A DNA stretch of 64,000 bases, taken from assembly GCA_025765595.1 (NCBI GenBank), contig JAIVFH010000064.1, positions 124,001 to 188,000 on the forward strand, given 5' to 3'. Below the pieces are notes generated by a model that saw only the letters and a program-made list of their open reading frames with translations, did not search any database and was not told the origin of the DNA. The stretch is from Obelidium mucronatum. Lineage: Eukaryota > Chytridiomycota > Chytridiomycetes > Chytridiales > Chytriomycetaceae. This document shows, in pieces, positions 46,592 through 56,527 of the stretch. Position 1 is the stretch's first letter; every line of letters starts with the position of its first letter. Made by a program: the position numbers and the translations under genes.

Positions 46592-47740
46592 TTACAAAAC
46601 CCCCATGATTGCTGTTTTGACGCGACGTTTAACCGTCTTTTTGGGTTCAACGGATTTGTCATCAGTCCTACCGTCCAACTTTTTAGATACTTCAAAGAAG
46701 ATATTATCTTCCACAGAGATTTCAGTATCCGCTCTCAAGGTTCCGCCACTATTTCCTTGATAAATTGAAGGATCTGAACCTCGTCGGGGTTGCTACAAAA
46801 AGAGGTTAGACAAAAACCTTGGTGATGGCAATAACAAACAATAATACCGCGCGTCCTTGGTTATGCTGTGACTTTGCCGACTCAGCCGCATTCGCGACTT
46901 GTAGTCGTTGACTCAACACTCTGCGATATTCCTCATGTTGCAGCTGATAATTCGGATTGACTGTGCGGCGTTCATCTCCTTGATGAGAAACAGATCGATT
47001 CATTGGATAAGAATTGTTTCTTGGAGGAAGCATCATCATCACAGATGAAGGAACAGCGGAGGCCGCAAATTTCGCAGCTTCATCAATGCTAGACTTGATT
47101 GCGTGGGTTATAACATCAACCCACAAGTTCTTTGTCGCTATAGTTTTGGAGCAAAGTCTATTTGATGAAAACAGATATTAACACATATTCTGGTAACCAA
47201 ACACAGCCAAGTGCTCACATCCACGATGTCAACAATCCTCCTGTCTCTCCAACAACCTCAAATGCAAGATCAGTCGCTCCTTGAATATTCGTGACAATGT
47301 ATGCAGCTGGAGACAGATCGATAGCAGCTAACGGTTTGCCGGTGGTCATTCTTGAAACAAACATGTAAACCGTCCTCGATGCAAGTACAAAGAAACGATC
47401 CACAAGAACTCCTTCTTCGTCGTGTTTTGTTGGCTTAATATAAAGCTCAAGCTGGCCAGACAGGGCAGTGGGAAGGTCTGTATCATAGTTGAGACCAATC
47501 GACTAAATGCAAAAACATACCCAAGAGCTTTGTTATTGTGATTGATTCATCCTTTTTATTTGATGTAGATGGTCTGCGATTCGAATGGCTTCGTGGTGCT
47601 CGAAGTTGGGTGGCTGCATACAAGAGTTAAAAGTTAAAACATAGCAAACCCTCGCTGACCGACAGAGACACACCATTATCGTTGTTGCTGATCGCCAGAG
47701 AGATTTGATTCATTGTGCGACTCGTTGCTCGAAGTGACAT
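46592..47740 (-). CDS. PH-domain-like protein B
   Basis: The start MSLRATSRTMNQISLAISNN at 47740 is followed by short introns. A PH-like fold then reads ALSGQLELYIKP, VDRFFVLASRTVYMFVSR and LAFEVVGETGG. The helix of the fold lies across an intron as LWVDVITHAIKSSIDEAAKF. A helical Gln/Arg-rich tail (HEEYRRVLSQRLQVANAAES) ends VKTAIMGVL at 46592. The core strand order matches proteins A (47921-49282) and C (49415-50676): SGxLxV, then W-x-RFFxL-x-x-x-x-x-Y/F-MF-x-S, then AFEVV. The PH fold suggests membrane or phosphoinositide association, though basic lipid-binding residues cannot be judged here. All three sit head-to-tail on one strand. Confidence 0.65.
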
Positions 47741-47920
47741 TAGACGGATTTTATGTGGGATTGAGCGTTTTTTTTTTGGCCAAGCAGCACAAGCCAATAA
47801 GGAATCCCACCTCAGTCTTTCAACCCATGAATTAAAATTCAAGTGAGAGATATGGTCCTTTCACATCGAACACTAAATATTCATCTAATTCTATTATCGA
47901 AATTCCCAAACAACTTCCCT

Positions 47921-49282
47921 TTAAAACCCAAACCACTTCTTTGCTCTCGCTGAAAAGCCCAACACCTTCTGCGGTGGTGTGTTTTGAATATTACTAACTG
48001 GCGTCTTTTCCGACTGGGACCTGCCCAACCACGCGACTCCAACACCATTATCAACCTTCCCTCCTCGACCCACAAGCTCCAACAAGTCCTCTTCATCTCT
48101 TGCAGTAGGGGCCTTATTTTCATCTATTCCAAACATCAACTGAGATTTTCTAACCGGCGCGGCAATAAAACGCCACGCATCCTCAAACTCTTGTGAAAGG
48201 TGCGCGTTCGTTGTCGTATCGCTGTTCCGTCGACTCAAAACAGACTTTCTACTCTTAATAGACCGCAACCTCCCCATTCCATGGGCCCCGCCCAACCCCA
48301 TTTCATACACTGTCGGCCCGTCGTAGTCTAACGCATTCGAAACCACAGGAGCAGATGAAAGTCCAAACGCCGAGTCATCTCTAATATTCTGCGGAAGGGC
48401 TACTACTTCCAAGAACTGATCGTATTCTTGCAGAATGTCAAGATAGCTTGCCGATTCCTCTCCTTCCCTATTGAAACGGCTGTTTGTACTTCCACCAACA
48501 CTTTCAGTAGCAGCAGCAGCTCCCATACTCTTGAAATAATTCTGAAGAGCAAACTCAGTTCGACTGTTGATTTTCCCATGCCTCGCCGGTGGCGGTGGCT
48601 GCATACTGAAACGGATCGAAGCCTGCTCGATCGCCTTATTAATCAACGTCACCCACATTATATGCGCCGCTTGATTCGGTGTTCGCAAGAGCCAGGACTT
48701 GTTTTCCAGGTTCGAGAATTGACAAGTCTCGACGACTTCGAACGCAAGGGGTGCATTGACTCGCTGCAGTTTCGGTAAAACAAAAGTGGAAGACGATAAT
48801 TCAAATGAATCTAAACAGATTTCATCGGGTTCGGAGCTGGAAAACAGGTACATGGATTCATTGAGTAAAACAAAGAATCGAGGTGCCCAAGGTAGGCTTG
48901 ATAGCTGTGCAATGTTGGGGAGTTGAGAAGGGTAAACTACTTGTAGGTGTCCCGAGACGGCTTTTCGTTTCTCTGTTGAAATTTCATAAGGATTGAGGAT
49001 CAGTGTTTTTTTAAGGCAAACGGTATCTAATCTATACTCCCAACTCACTCATCAAGTCTGAAACAGTTATGGACACAGTTCCCTTCTGATTAAACTGTCT
49101 TGCCATGGGTGAAGTGACAGATTCTATGTCAAGTGGCGGAGGAGGGCAAGTCAAAGGGTCAGTTGAAATGACATCCAACTCTACAACCCCCTGGCTTTAC
49201 CATCTTGCTGATCTGTCATGAAGTCCGTAAAGCTCTTGTTCAGATCCCACATCAGCGAATCCACATTTCGACGGCGGGACAT
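47921..49282 (-). CDS. PH-domain protein A
   Basis: The start MSRRRNVDSLMWDLNKSFTD at 49282 carries the N-terminal leucine/acid motif shared with the genes downstream (compare F: VDDLLKDLGASLNEFMDD). Two introns follow, the second giving SDLM-KKRKAVSGHLQVVYP. The PH-like domain reads SGHLQVVYPSQL, PWAPRFFVLLNESMYLFSS, LAFEVVETCQF, WLLRTPNQAAHIMWVTLINK. The rest is Ser-rich with an EYDQFLEV segment, Arg/Ser stretches (RSIKSRKSVLSRRNS) and a C-terminus LGFSARAKKWFGF, an amphipathic basic-aromatic tail. No frame breaks were seen. Function unknown; membrane recruitment is likely from the PH fold and the amphipathic end. Confidence 0.7.
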
Positions 49283-49414
49283 GTGCTTGGAAGGAAGGGC
49301 TGGAGTTTGGGTCGCAAAAAAAAATCGTTCCAAGAAAGACTTTTTTAATCAAAAATAAAAAATAATCGATTTGAAAGGTTATTTTACATTATTAATAGTC
49401 TGACATGGAGCGTC

Positions 49415-50676
49415 TTAAAATTGTATAAACGCTTTTGCTATTTGAGCTTTTGAAGTGCTCTTCTTTCTCCTGACTTCTGCTCCTGATCCCCCAGATCCCG
49501 AGTTTGTACTCCATGATCTCTGCATAACTGGCTCCGATGGAGCAGATGAAGACCCAAAAACTCCTCCTCCAGGTATACCCGCTTGAGCTAGAGGAGGAGG
49601 CGGAGGATACAAAGCACTCCCAACACTTCCGCTTCCACCGGATGTTGAAACAACTGATTTCCTACTGCCACCAAAGGAGTCAGTCAAACGTTGATTCTGA
49701 GTCGCGTCTTTCCCAGTTAAGTTGCAATTGGAAGTTTGCTGGCGGAGAAAACGATTGTTGTACAGATGATCCAACCGAGTTTGCTCGCGAAATAGCGATA
49801 GGAACTCCCCTGTATCGTTGATGCTCTTTAAATGCCTGGATGTTTTGCTTTCGCGACACGGCAGTATTCTGTAACAACCAAAATGAGACCAAAAGTTGCC
49901 AAAAAAAAATTCCCCTTTACCTCGCTATCCTGGTCAGCATACTCGTCAAGGTACTCATATAAATCGTCTTCATTTCGTCCAGGCGGCGTCGCAATTCTTA
50001 TAGATTCCATCCAAGTGTCTTTGGCCGTTTTTGACGGCGCCTTTAATCTTTCGAAGCAGAGAGATTAAAAACTCCGTTGCCACTTCACCATAGCCAAAAA
50101 ACAGGCCAAGAGAGAAAGAAAGACTCACATCCACGACTTTTGAAAGAATCCATCTGCAACTTCAAACGCCATTGGGTTCCCCGGCAAATATCCCAATGAC
50201 GGGATCGCCTCTGTCTGGCTTGTGATTTTGAATTGATCCAACACAGGTTCGGCTGGATCCGATGAGACAAACATGAACAGCGTATCTGAAGTGAGGATAA
50301 AGAATCGAGGGACCCATGGGACTGCATTCTTTTTGGTTTGGTTGAGGGGATCGGGGTGTGTTGGTGGGATCACTTCCATTGTTCCCGAGAGCGAGTTTGG
50401 TAGCTGCAGTACTTGGGATACCGTTTTCGGTTCGTTTGGATGCGATCCTGGATGGTTGGGGTTAGGGGTTGTTGCGTTGAGCGAGTTTCGATGGTTGGAT
50501 GGTATAAGAAGATGGTGTGTGGCGTAAAAGCTGCTTGGCCGTCAATGCCAGACAGACGATTCGCGGATTATCCACTAGAAGACGCCAGCAATTCATTCAG
50601 ACAGTTATTTACCTGTTTTGATCTCATCCAGACTGGCGTCGAGGTCTTTCAAAAGATTGTCGAATTCAGTTGGCAT
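49415..50676 (-). CDS. PH-domain protein C with N-terminal LLKDLD and internal DDLYEYLDEY motifs
   Basis: Exon 1 (MPTEFDNLLKDLDASLDEIK) starts at 50676. After an intron and a frame break in C runs near 50465, the PH-like domain reads LSGTMEVIPP, PWVPRFFILTSDTLFMFVSS and MAFEVADGFFQ. Next comes NEDDLYEYLDEYADQDSE, the same acidic Tyr/Leu motif found in genes D, E and F, and then a Ser/Gly/Pro-rich tail ending KAQIAKAFIQF. So this gene joins the PH subgroup (A, B) with the disordered coiled-coil subgroup (D, E, F). The tail contains a poly-Pro run and basic RRKKSTSKAQ. The function is unknown; the shared motifs suggest common binding partners. Confidence 0.65.
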
Positions 50677-50957
50677 TTTTTTTTTCAAGAGCAAAGCATT
50701 ATTGTGCCCCTTTTAAAAAGCAGACCAAAACAGCAATAAAAACGATTCTAAACTCTATTAATTATCTACTTCTTATCTCACTCTATCAATGCACTCTACT
50801 ATCTATTCTATCATTGTCCATTACTACTGCTATGCTCTACTCTTCTATACTCTACTCTACTCTACCAGTTAACACGTCAAATACTTTGCACACAAGACAC
50901 AACTCAATGATCCAAGAACCAAACATAGGAAAAAACGAAAAAAATTCGTGCCGAAAC

Positions 50958-52856
50958 TTAGAGCAAGTAATCACTGTCAGATTCAGCAACCCAGTCCACC
51001 CACTCATGGGCGAGTATCTTTAAAACTCGCAATTAGTAAAAATGATTATACTTGAGATTTCCCAAGATCTAACCTCTGAGATGGTGATTCTCTCGGTGGG
51101 GTTGTACTTAAGCATTTTCTTGATCAAATCTCTGCATCCTGACAACATGAAACATTTCTAAGCCTAAAGTATTCCAGAATGCCCATTTAATTTTCTTGAT
51201 CTTACCAAAAATGCGTCGATCCGATGCAAGGCTTATGGGAATGCGATATTCCCCACAAGATATCTCATCCACACTGTCAAACGGATTCACTCCATACAGC
51301 ATAGTGTACAGAAGTACACCGAGAGCCCTGAAATAAATTCAAGTTTCAAAACGAATTTATCCTGTTTAAGAAGCAGTTTTGGCTTACCAGATATCGGCTT
51401 CGGGCCCTCTGTATGCTTTTCCTGCGATGATTTCGGGACTAGCGTATTGCTCAGTTCCGCAAAACTCTTTAAAGTAGTTGGTTTCTTTTTCTGGCACGAG
51501 GCAAGCACCTCCAAAGTCAATAAGGCGGACGTTGTAATTTTCATCAAGGACGATATTCTCGTCCTTGATGTCACGATGCACAAGGCCCATTCCGTGAAGG
51601 TAGGCAATGGCCAGGGCGACTTGCTTAAAGATCATTCGCGCAAGTGATTCGGGAATTTGCTTATCTGTTAAGAAGTCAAGAATAAGGATCAATTGGTGGG
51701 AATGAAAAAATGATGTTGGTTGAATGATGTTGGTTGAACGGCTTACATTGCTCTACTCAAATGAATGAGATTAGCGACCAATCAATACAAGAAAATCTTA
51801 CACATACCAATGCAACCAAACAAGTCACGTGAGCCATTAATAGAAATGGCGCTGTCGCCTTCCGTCGCTCCCCATTCCAATCCATGAAGCTCAGTAACCA
51901 AGAGGATGAACCCCGAAGAAGGTGCTTGGAAGTGACCAACATACTTGATGATGTTTTCATGGTTCAATCCTTGAAGCACCGCAATTTCGGTTGGGATAGG
52001 GATTTGTTGGCCAGGTCAGTCACCCAAGAGCTTTTTGGGACAAACTTGCGTTTAATAAACTTGACGGCAACCTGTGGTTGTCCATATGTGTTTTCATGTT
52101 TGAGAATAGGTCCCAAAAGAAAGAACGACTTGGTACTAACCTCAGTACCGTCAGCAAGGCTTGTCGCTGCAACCACAAAACCAAACCCGCCTTGACCCAA
52201 CATCCCACCGACTTTGTACTGCTCAAAGAACAATTTATGGTGGATTTTCTCATGATTTATTTGAAGGTTGAACTTTTCCTCTTCTGAAAGAGGAGCCTTG
52301 AGTGGCTTCGGGGACGGTTTTGGTTCAATCGTGGAAATCAACGTCAGTTTTGGCAAAGATTGAGCTTTGGGTGTTTGACTTTGACACGGTTTAATATCTG
52401 ATTTTGAGCGCCGATCGGAGCGAGTAGCAAGTTGAAACCATGCGAATGGCGCCTTTAACTGGGGTTCAATGGGGGAAACTTTGGATGGCGAAGTAGATTG
52501 ATCAAGGGAATTCTTTGTCACCATATCTTCTGATTTTGAGTCACGGTTAAAGCAGCTGATAATTTAGACCATACAGGCAAGGCAGTAGAGGATTTTTTTG
52601 ATTTTGGCTGCAGATTACTGGCAATGTCAGTGTCAGGTGTACTTTCACGAGTCTTGTTGGGTACGATTTTACACAACCAGGGATGGGGAGAAGAAGATTT
52701 CAATTTCAGACACGCGTTAAGTTCAACGGCAGCACTGGCTTCGGCAGTTGGAGCGGGGTTCAAGGTAACTTCAAGTTCAGGGCAATCATCAATATCGGCA
52801 GCACTACAGCAAGATTGAGCAAACCACACGGCAACTTTCTGGGAAAAGTTGGTCAT
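50958..52856 (-). CDS. Ser/Thr protein kinase, PAS-kinase-like catalytic domain
   Basis: The start is MTNFSQKVAVWFAQSCCSAA at 52856. After about 190 disordered residues the kinase domain reads YKVGGMLGQGGFGFVVAATS, VAVKFIKRKFVP (Lys present after a 70-nt intron), GLVHRDIKDENIVLD, VRLIDFGGAC and FCGTEQYASPEIIAGKAYRG, with GPEADIWALGVLLY. Last come ITISEILAHEWV and an acidic end DSDSDYLL at 50958. The GTEQY-SPE...YRGPE activation segment is that of PAS kinases, which link nutrient state to glycogen and wall synthesis; no PAS domain is visible upstream. One-base breaks lie near 52010 and 52540. Several introns of 50-80 nt were read. It lies inside the PH/coiled-coil gene cluster on the same strand. 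Confidence 0.88.
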
Positions 52857-53482
52857 ATTATACAGGTATATGATCGTGTATCTTGGAATGAAAAGAACGC
52901 GTTTTAGTTAAAAAACAAGGGGAGTTGAAGGCCAGCAGCGTACCAAAATCTGGGATTTTCGCGTTTTAATTCTGACAATTCTTTTCTTACTGGGGTGCAG
53001 TGTGATGATCACAAAAGGATTAACAATAAAAATGAGAATATTCAACGAGAATGGATGCATTCATCTTGCACTAATCGCGTTGTTTGTGTGAGACAGATAT
53101 TAGTCCATCTCGAGTTATAAAATAAGAACTACTTTCGAACTCAACAAACTGTTTGATACAGCGACTCTTGGGGCTGTTTGCAGAGGATCATTCTTCAGGT
53201 CTGAGCTCTGATTCTGTTGGCACTCTCAAAGGACTCAACCCGCGATAACGCAATACGCTTATTGCATGGTGAATTTGTAGTTGTGTTCGGAAGTTCACAC
53301 AGTCTGCTACAGAATTGCTCCGCCATAAACCCAATTCCACTGAATACCGGCGGAATTTGCTTGCACATGTGATGATCAAATAGATACATTTATAGGGAAG
53401 CTGCATGGCGTCATTCATTGATTCGAGGCTTAGCTTTTCCGACCTTTAAATTAATCAAAAAAAGACCCAAAAAAATCCTTCA
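52857..53482. other. Divergent intergenic region, no gene seen
   Basis: About 620 bp between the PAS-kinase-like and Sec14-GOLD genes. Short minus-strand open frames near 53190-53418 lack any recognisable pattern. It is presumably a bidirectional promoter. Confidence 0.55.
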
Positions 53483-54708
53483 ATGCAGTCTGCATCTCTT
53501 CCAGAACTCTATGCCGCCCACGAATCCGACATTCGCCAGCTTCGTCTTAACCTCGGAACTCTACTTGAACCTTCGAAGCACAGCAATCTTTGGTTGCTCC
53601 GGTTTCTGCTTTCCAATAAGAGCATTGAGGCCGCACAGGAGTCCATCATCTTCACCATCAAGTGGTTCAAAGAACACCAGCAGGTGATTGACGCTGTTCT
53701 AGCAGGCGGTAAAGCTCCCTTCGAAGACGACATTCTACGCTTTCAAGTGTTTGGCGACCACAAGACGACTTAGGCTACACTGTTCTATATCAGAGTCGGC
53801 CTCTGCAACAACACAGCCCTGATGAATACCGTGGAGTATGAGCACGTGCTGAACTTCACGATTTTCACGCGTTTAAAAGCAGTGACTGAGATTGCAAGGG
53901 TATCCCAAGACACGCAGACGCTTGTGAAAGCCGTCACTGTGATCGACTTCCAGCACCTTAACCCCGCGCGAGGGACTGATATGAGATTTTTTAGAGTCAT
54001 TGGCGAGAGCTCCAAATGTTAGTTATGAAATTGAATGTGGGGGCGACTCATAGTAATCTTCCAATTCCTCTAGTGAGCGAGAAAATGTTCCCCCAATTGC
54101 TGGGACGGTTTATTATGATGAATGCACCTTCCCCCTTGGTCTGGGTCGTCAACTCGATCTTAAAGCCTTTTCTTTCCAAGAAAACTGTAGAAAAGATTGT
54201 ATTTTGTCCAGGGAAGATGTCTGGAAAGAGTATCACTGCTTGTCCTTATCTATCACAATACTTGTCTCTCGAAAATGTTCCGTCCTTTCTTGGAGGAAAC
54301 TGCAACTGCAAAGGAGGATGCATCGGAGGCGTCCCAAACTCACAAACCTCTCCGAATACTGGCGTTTCGGAATCTGGAATGGTGTCCATTCATGTTGCGG
54401 CCCGATCGGAGGAGACTGTCGAGATTCCTTTGATTAAAGGAGCACACATCCGATACGAGTTTAAGGTTTTGGACAAACAAGATATCAAAGTCAGTGCATG
54501 GTTTCAGAAATATGATGTCACAGCTGAAGCCGACGTAAAAACTATTGATGTTGTTATGATGTCAAGATCAATCGAGGGACAGGATGGAGTTGTGACCGGG
54601 ACATTTCTTGCTCCAGAAGATGGACTGTTTGTGAAGTCCTTTAACAATTCTTACTCGTGGATTCGGTCCAAGACTGTTTGGTACAAGGTTGATTATCTCG
54701 AAGAATAA
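53483..54708 (+). CDS. Sec14-like CRAL-TRIO lipid-transfer protein with C-terminal GOLD domain
   Basis: The start MQSASLPELYAAHESDIRQL contains the CRAL-TRIO N-terminal helix (WLLRFLLSNKSIEAAQESI). The lipid-binding domain reads VTVIDFQHLNPARG, FPQLLGRFIMMNAPSPLVWV, ILKPFLSKKTVEKIVF and LENVPSFLGGNCNCKGGCIGG. The C-terminal GOLD-like beta domain runs from VSIHVAARSEETVEI to WYKVDYLEE. Such proteins exchange phosphatidylinositol and other lipids and couple them to traffic. An in-frame TAG follows GDHKTT at 53771, yet the same frame continues as CRAL-TRIO sequence; another frame change lies near 54010. The gene may be intron-free. These breaks are either consensus errors or inactivation; the rest of the domain pattern is well preserved. 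Confidence 0.82.
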
Positions 54709-54822
54709 ACCAATATTCTACATTTTCGGGTAATACACTTAAAAATACTACATTTCTATGAATGTATTTGTATTCAGATACTCCTTGAAGCAAATTAAGC
54801 TCCGAACTTGCAAAGCCAAAAC

Positions 54823-56354
54823 CTAAAATCTATTCATCATTCCAGGGTTAAACATGATGGGCGACATCATCTCCCTGTCCTTCTTCTTTTTAGGTGAATC
54901 TGCTTTCTTCGAATCAACGCTTTTCGATCTGACGCTAAACCAAGACTTTTTCGTGTTTGTCGTCGACGCTTTTGAAGTCGTTGAAGAAGTATCGCTTGCA
55001 TCTTTCGATGCTGCAGCTAATTTTGGGGCAGGTGAAATTTGAACGGGACCGCTGATGTGGGGCGCGACCATTGTGTCCCACGAGTCGGGAGCAGTGACAG
55101 AAGATGGTGGTCCTGGAGAAGTTGCATTAAGGGCACTGGATCTGGAACGATTAGAAAACGTGTCTGATGGTTTGTTTGAGTCACGCTGTGACTTTGCATT
55201 GAGCTCCTATTGGTTTAAACAATCAAAAACATGATTAGGAAAGATTCGGTTTGAAATGGAATAAAACAAACCAATTTCGTTCGTTCCAACTCTTCGCGAA
55301 GTGCCCGAACTTCATTCAAACTATTCTGTTCCTGTTTTTGGCGTTGCTCGTCCAAGAGAATTTGATTCATTTGATGGCGATCATTCAATTCCTGCAGGTA
55401 CGGGTTTTAGTTTCAGCACCAGGATAGTTTCTTTCCAAACCATTTTGGTACGTTCCAGCTCCATTCGAAGTGCCTGCACTTCTGAAGAAGCAGGATCTTG
55501 CTCCACGTGTTGCTGCTGTTGCTGCTGGTATTGGAAATGCTGATACGACGGAAACTGGGACGCTCCTTCATACATTGGAGACATGGGAATCATAGATCCT
55601 CGTTTATACGAGTCGTGCATGTCTGAATACTGACTGCGCGATCTGGAGATTGGGGCACCTCCATACCCAAAACCACCGGCATTCACAGGGGCGGCGTACA
55701 ACCGACTACTCCTAACCGAGCCTGTACTTCCAGAAACTTGGTTCGGAGTTGTCGAGGCTGAATAGGACGACATGACACTGGGAGACCGAAGAGGTAATTG
55801 GTCTAGACTTGCTCTGTATCCATGATCTTCTGACGACCGACCACCACCACCGTTGCCGATCATGTATTCAGGCGGAGGCATATTTTGTCTGAGGTATAAT
55901 GGATTGGCCGTTAGACTCATTTTCCGTGGGAATCGTTGAATCGGTTGGTCATAGGAATGAGCCTGTTGTTAGAGTTTTCTTTGATCAGCACATCTTCTCC
56001 CCAAAGAAAACAACCCGAACCTCATTTAGCTGTCGAATTTGTGTTGGCGGGTTTTTGATTGATACTGGTGGACTCAGTGGTGCTGGGGACGTGAGAGGCC
56101 GCGGGATGGCAATCTGAGGAACGACCGCTTGGGCAGGGATAGCAGCTTGTTCTTCAACCGGTGTGTCATCAGCGTAGTCATCAAGCACATTGTATGGATC
56201 ATCTTCTTCATGGACAGGTTTCAGTGTGGCTGGGTGGTTACAGTTAGCGAAACAGCCTCTTGTGATTCGAACGGATCAAAGTACCAGCTGGTTCGTCGTC
56301 CAAGAACTCGTCAATGTCACTCAGCAGTGCATTCAAATCAACCTTTTGTGACAT
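54823..56354 (-). CDS. Protein D: disordered coiled-coil protein with N-terminal LLSDIDEFLDD, DDPYNVLDDY and C-terminal MMNRF
   Basis: This is a complete model without frame breaks. Exon 1 (MSQKVDLNALLSDIDEFLDD) starts at 56354; exon 2 carries EEDDPYNVLDDYADD. Next come Pro- and Ser-rich regions and a Gln run. Two consecutive coiled-coil exons both end at the same sequence: ALRMELERTKM and ALREELERTKL, each directly before an intron. The last exon is Ser/Lys-rich (KKSWFSVRSKSVDSKK) and ends EMMSPIMFNPGMMNRF at 54823. Exon order and all four motifs recur in genes E (56528-59518) and F (61034-62474). I recognise no described family. It is probably cytoplasmic, and the coil suggests oligomerisation. 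Confidence 0.75.
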
Positions 56355-56527
56355 TTGAAGTTGAAATCGATTTCTGCTTTTTTTTTCTATTTTCCGAAAT
56401 TGAAATCGCTTCAAGCCCAAAAAATGACGATTCATTGAGTCCGCTATCACAGACACACACATCTTTTATAGAACAAAGATAGAGTTTATAAAAAATACAG
56501 CAATGAGCACAAAATGAGCATTAGAAT

